From contig NC_088303.1 in assembly GCF_032854445.1 (NCBI RefSeq), positions 3,975,501 to 4,039,500 on the forward strand: 64,000 nt of DNA. Direction: 5' to 3'. The translations under genes and the position numbers were made by a program. Under the pieces are notes generated by a model that saw only the letters and a list, made by a program, of their open reading frames with translations, had not been told where the DNA came from and did not search any database. The stretch's first letter is position 1. Every line of letters starts with the position of its first letter. Shown one piece after another: positions 61,196 through 64,000 of this stretch. This DNA is from Liolophura sinensis. Its lineage: Eukaryota; Mollusca; Polyplacophora; Chitonida; Chitonidae.

Positions 61196-62150
61196 AAAAC
61201 AGCAGTCCTATATGTACTTGTTCGTGTGTGGGAGGGACTAGATGTAGCTTGTTTAGAGCTGTGTACCCTCCTATATGTACTTGTTCGTGTGCAGGAGGGA
61301 CTAGGTGTAGCTTGTTTAGAGCTGTGTACCCTCCTATATGTACTTGTTCGTGTGCAGGAGGGACTAGGTGTAGCTTGTTTAGAGCTGTGTACCCTCCTAT
61401 ATGTACTTGTTCATGTGCAGGAGGGACTAGGTGTAGCTTGTTTAGAGCTGTGTACCCTCCTATATGTACTTGTTCATGTGCAGGAGGGACTAGGTGTAGC
61501 TTGTTTAGAACTGTGTACCCTCCTGTATGTACTTGTTCGTGTGCAGGAGGGACTAGGTGTAGCTTGTTTAGAACTGTGGACCCTCCTATATGTACTTGTT
61601 CGTGTGCAGGAGGGACTAGGTGTAGCTTGTTTAGAACTGTGGACCCTCCTATATGTACTTGTTCATGTGCAGGAGGGACTAGGTGTAGCTTGTTTAGAAC
61701 TATGTACCCTCCTGTATATACTTGTACATGTGCAGGAGGGACTAGGTGTAGCTTGTTTAGAACTGTGTACCCTCCTATATGTACTTATTCATGTGCAGGA
61801 GGAACTAGGTGTAGCTTGTTTAGAACTGTGTACCCTCCTGTATGTACTTGTACATGGGCAGGAGGGACTAGGTGTGGCTTGTTTAGAACAGTGGACCCTC
61901 CTATATGTACTTGTACATGTGCAGGAGGGACTTGGTGTAGCTTGTTTAGAACTGTGTACCCTCCTATATGTACTTGTTCGTGTGCAGTAGGGACTAGGTG
62001 TGGCTTGTTTAGAACTGTGTACCCTCATATAGGTACTTGTAAATGTGCAGGAGGGACTAGGTGTAGCTTGTTTAGAACTGTGGACCCTCCCATATGTACT
62101 TGTTCGTGTGCAGGAGGACTAGGTGTAGTTTGTTTAGAGCTGTGTGCCTT
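61196..62150. repeat. 63-bp minisatellite, about 15 units
   Basis: Units contain TCCTATATGTACTTGTTCGT, GTGCAGGAGGGACTAGGTGT, AGCTTGTTTAGAGCTGTGTA and CCC. Two plus frames stay open (254 and 330 codons). The string TGTGCAGGAGG in every unit resembles a splice acceptor, about 300 bp before a real exon. Confidence 0.97.
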
Positions 62151-62280
62151 CCTACATGTCCATGTGGAGGAATTAACTGGTGTCCGTCTACCCATATACT
62201 TGTCCATGTGGAGGAATTAACTGGTGTCCGTCTACCCATATACATGTTCATGTGGAGGAATTAACTGGTGTCTACTGGAA
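62151..62280. repeat. 44-bp tandem repeat, three units
   Basis: CATGTGGAGGAATTAACTGG followed by TGTCCGTCTACCCATATAC, directly next to the 63-bp array and sharing its GTGxAGGAG phrase, so possibly derived from it. Confidence 0.9.
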
Positions 62281-62441
62281 GCTACCTGTACATGTACAGC
62301 ATGAAGCTTATATCAGTATACTATCTTCTGTGTTCCTTTATGTACATTCTAAGTCATATTTTGCCAAAATATATTTTATGTTATTTACACACACATATAC
62401 TTTCATCTGTCATGAACATGATTTCCTTTTGTCTGTTGCAG

Positions 62442-62706
62442 ATGACAGGTCAGCGTTATAAGCGCACCAACTTTGAAGATGACGATACGTTTTCCAATGG
62501 CCCAAGTACTCCTCCCGGGATAGACTTTTTCCCCAGTGTTGCCCTAAAGGGAGGACTGTCGGCATGGCAGAAGAAGACTCGACTAGAGCGTGTGCTTATT
62601 GTATTTCTGGTAGTTCTCATCATTACAGTCATTGTGCTAGCCGCAATGCTGTCTGTCCGTCAGGTCCAGACTCGTACTGTCACCAAGATACAGACGGTTC
62701 AACCAG
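62442..62706 (+). CDS. ECE-like M13 metallopeptidase, tail and anchor exon
   Basis: One exon of a type II membrane zinc peptidase of the neprilysin/endothelin-converting enzyme family, which cleaves peptide hormones outside the cell. Only the N-terminal part is here. A strong acceptor (TTCCTTTTGTCTGTTGCAG) ends at 62441 and the exon opens with ATG. It encodes 88 codons plus one base: a cytoplasmic tail with MTGQRYKRTNFEDDD, a WQKKTRLERV juxtamembrane segment, a membrane helix at about 51-70 and VRQVQTRT after it. Vertebrate ECE1 has the same order (YKR plus acidic residues, W and basic residues, anchor, then YQTR). The exon ends CCAG with GCAAGA as the likely donor (GC-AG intron, phase 1); reading on soon gives intron-like sequence. 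The catalytic domain (HExxH) must lie right of 64000. The family call rests on a short tail and is good but not certain. Confidence 0.7.
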
Positions 62707-64000
62707 GCAAGACCTGTTTCTTTTATCATAGTACCCATTGCTTACTTTTTTCAGCTTTCTTTCAATTTTACATTGTGTGCTTAGATTACAACTACAGCTT
62801 GTAGCTTTCGTGTTATTTGAGGACTTGGAAGTGACATTTCCTATTTTTTTCTCCACCCCCTCCCAAGAGACCTATCCCCCACCCACCCAAGCTCCTCAAC
62901 CAACCTACCCATGTTAGTTCAAGTCTAGTCACCTCACATAACTTCCCCCAACCCTTGTTCCCCTGCATCTTTGATAACATGGTTATGGCCGGCGTTCCTG
63001 AATGCAAGTTTTGAAGAGCACACTTTGATACTGTCTGTGGCTAATAACACTAATTACCAAAAAATTTATTACCTAAAACGTTAGGTTTGTTTCTTCCAAT
63101 TGTTTAATGTGGCATACATATTTGCACTGTTTGTCTTCCGGCAACCTGCAGATGGTCATGGGTTTCCTCCCACCATAATGCTGGCGCCATTGTATAAGTG
63201 AAATTTTCTTCAACATGGCGTAAAACACCAGTTAAATAAGCCAATTAGTAAATCAGTAAAAATTTACAGTTTGCTTGCAGAAAGACCTGCTGTTTAAGAA
63301 GTCTTGAAAATGATTCTTTATGCATATTTACTGTATTTCCCCCAAAATACTGACAGTACAGGTTCGGTGCACTTCCAGATGCATATAAACGGCTTAAAAT
63401 TGTTGTCATGCCAACGTGTAAGTTTTTCTGGTAACAATTTAATCTAATTTCATAAAAAATATTTAAGTGACCCTATAAGATGTATGGATTAATTAAAATC
63501 AAGTAAAATGTGTCACCTAAAAATGCTACAGTAGTTACATAAAATGCAGCATGTTTTATGCATTGAAGTTTTTATTTCCTTTCAATTTGAAGTGAATCCA
63601 GAGCATACATTGGACTGTAAACAAGCTATCAGTTTTTGTCCTTCCCCAGGCCTCTTTCCTGTTTACACTGAGATAAACCTGGCAATGGTAGTTAAACAGC
63701 TCTCTAGTGTTCATCATACTCTAACAGTTTATTAATGAGGATCAAGTGACATTAACCCAGCAGAAATTGCAACAGCATGAACACTTCATTCATTATGCGG
63801 ACAGTTTTGTAGTACAAACCTACATTTATGGCATGTAAACTACATGTAACCTGTGGAAAAAAAAACAAAAAGATACATATACTGTCATGATTAGCTTTGA
63901 ATAACAACCTACTGTGAGAAAATGTTCCTGTTTGCTTGTTGATCTTCTTTATTATTAAAAGAAGGCATTCAGTGTCACTGAGTCAATCAGGACTGTGTTA
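62707..64000 (+). other. Next intron of the ECE-like gene, start only
   Basis: Follows the GC donor. It contains a C-rich stretch (62850-62960), a family 1 SINE at 63138 and AT-rich sequence. The open frame at 63544-63735 does not match the expected ectodomain start (two Cys in a CxxxxC pattern followed by a DPCxDFY-type motif), so the next exon lies outside the window. Confidence 0.5.
63138..63240 (+). mobile_element. SINE family 1, 3' half with internal deletion
   Basis: CGGCAACCTGCAGATGGTCA, TGGGTTTCCTCCCACCATAA, TATAAGTGAAATTTTCTTCA and GGCGTAAAACACCAGTTAAA. The GGGCTCTGCCCGG part of the family is deleted between two TTTCC repeats. Confidence 0.8.

Larger units (their letters stand above)
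37142..62441 (+). other. Probable large intron space of the ECE-like gene
   Basis: No coding exon longer than the four-codon candidate at 50760 was found over 25 kb. Instead there are eight clear minisatellites, two small duplications and three family 1 SINEs. CpG is sparse by eye, TG and CA are common, and TACATGTA-type palindromes recur. Single-copy gaps inside it (40533-43378, 44271-46734, 50086-51944, 53400-54957, 55026-56040, 56217-57639, 59031-61195) hold only short open frames without domains. The limits depend on which first exon is used. Confidence 0.4.

Noticed and set aside
61226-62220. Two overlapping plus-strand frames of 254 and 330 residues
   Set aside because: Created by the 63-bp unit. 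Two frames are equally open and neither has a domain or start context.
62268-62441. Extension of the ECE-like frame upstream to an ATG at 62268
   Set aside because: The added part is AT-rich and hydrophobic without similarity to the family, contains the acceptor pyrimidine tract, and would put a second membrane helix in front of the tail. It is intron.

Overview
This is a eukaryotic nuclear window. It is gene-poor, its coding sequence is broken by introns, and it is rich in tRNA-derived SINEs and minisatellites. A molluscan-style Toll-like receptor, the SINE families and the general sequence texture suggest a marine lophotrochozoan, probably a mollusc. This is inference from families; no species can be named.

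Left third (1-22 kb): SINE fragments and one good candidate terminal exon (about 5439-5844, plus strand, with an AATAAA about 100 bp after the stop). Then comes a near-perfect direct duplication of about 6.6 kb (8658-15349 and 15393-21923, 43 bp apart). Each copy holds the same four minisatellites, a tRNA-like element, a tRNA-derived SINE and two exon-like segments of unknown identity. The main difference between the copies is exactly six units of a 29-bp minisatellite.

Middle (22-37 kb): 57-bp, 31-bp and 29-bp tandem arrays. Between the last two lies the only complete gene, an intronless Toll-like receptor of 619 residues on the minus strand (27918-29777). Several SINEs lie between 33.5 and 35 kb.

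Right part (37-64 kb): probably the 5' part of one plus-strand gene for an endothelin-converting-enzyme-like M13 peptidase. Its cytoplasmic tail and membrane anchor are encoded by the exon 62442-62706. Candidate upstream first exons end at 37141 (non-coding) and 50771 (four codons). The intron space between holds many minisatellites (42, 72, 62, 40, 17, 42, 63 and 44 bp units). This half looks visibly poorer in CpG than the left part, as expected for a germline-methylated gene body in molluscs.

About 14 kb of the 64 kb is tandem repeat by my hand estimate. Most long open frames here lie inside these arrays and are not called as genes. I found no CRISPR array, no prokaryotic operon, no virus and no autonomous transposon. 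Coordinates of repeats are by eye and may be off by a few bases.
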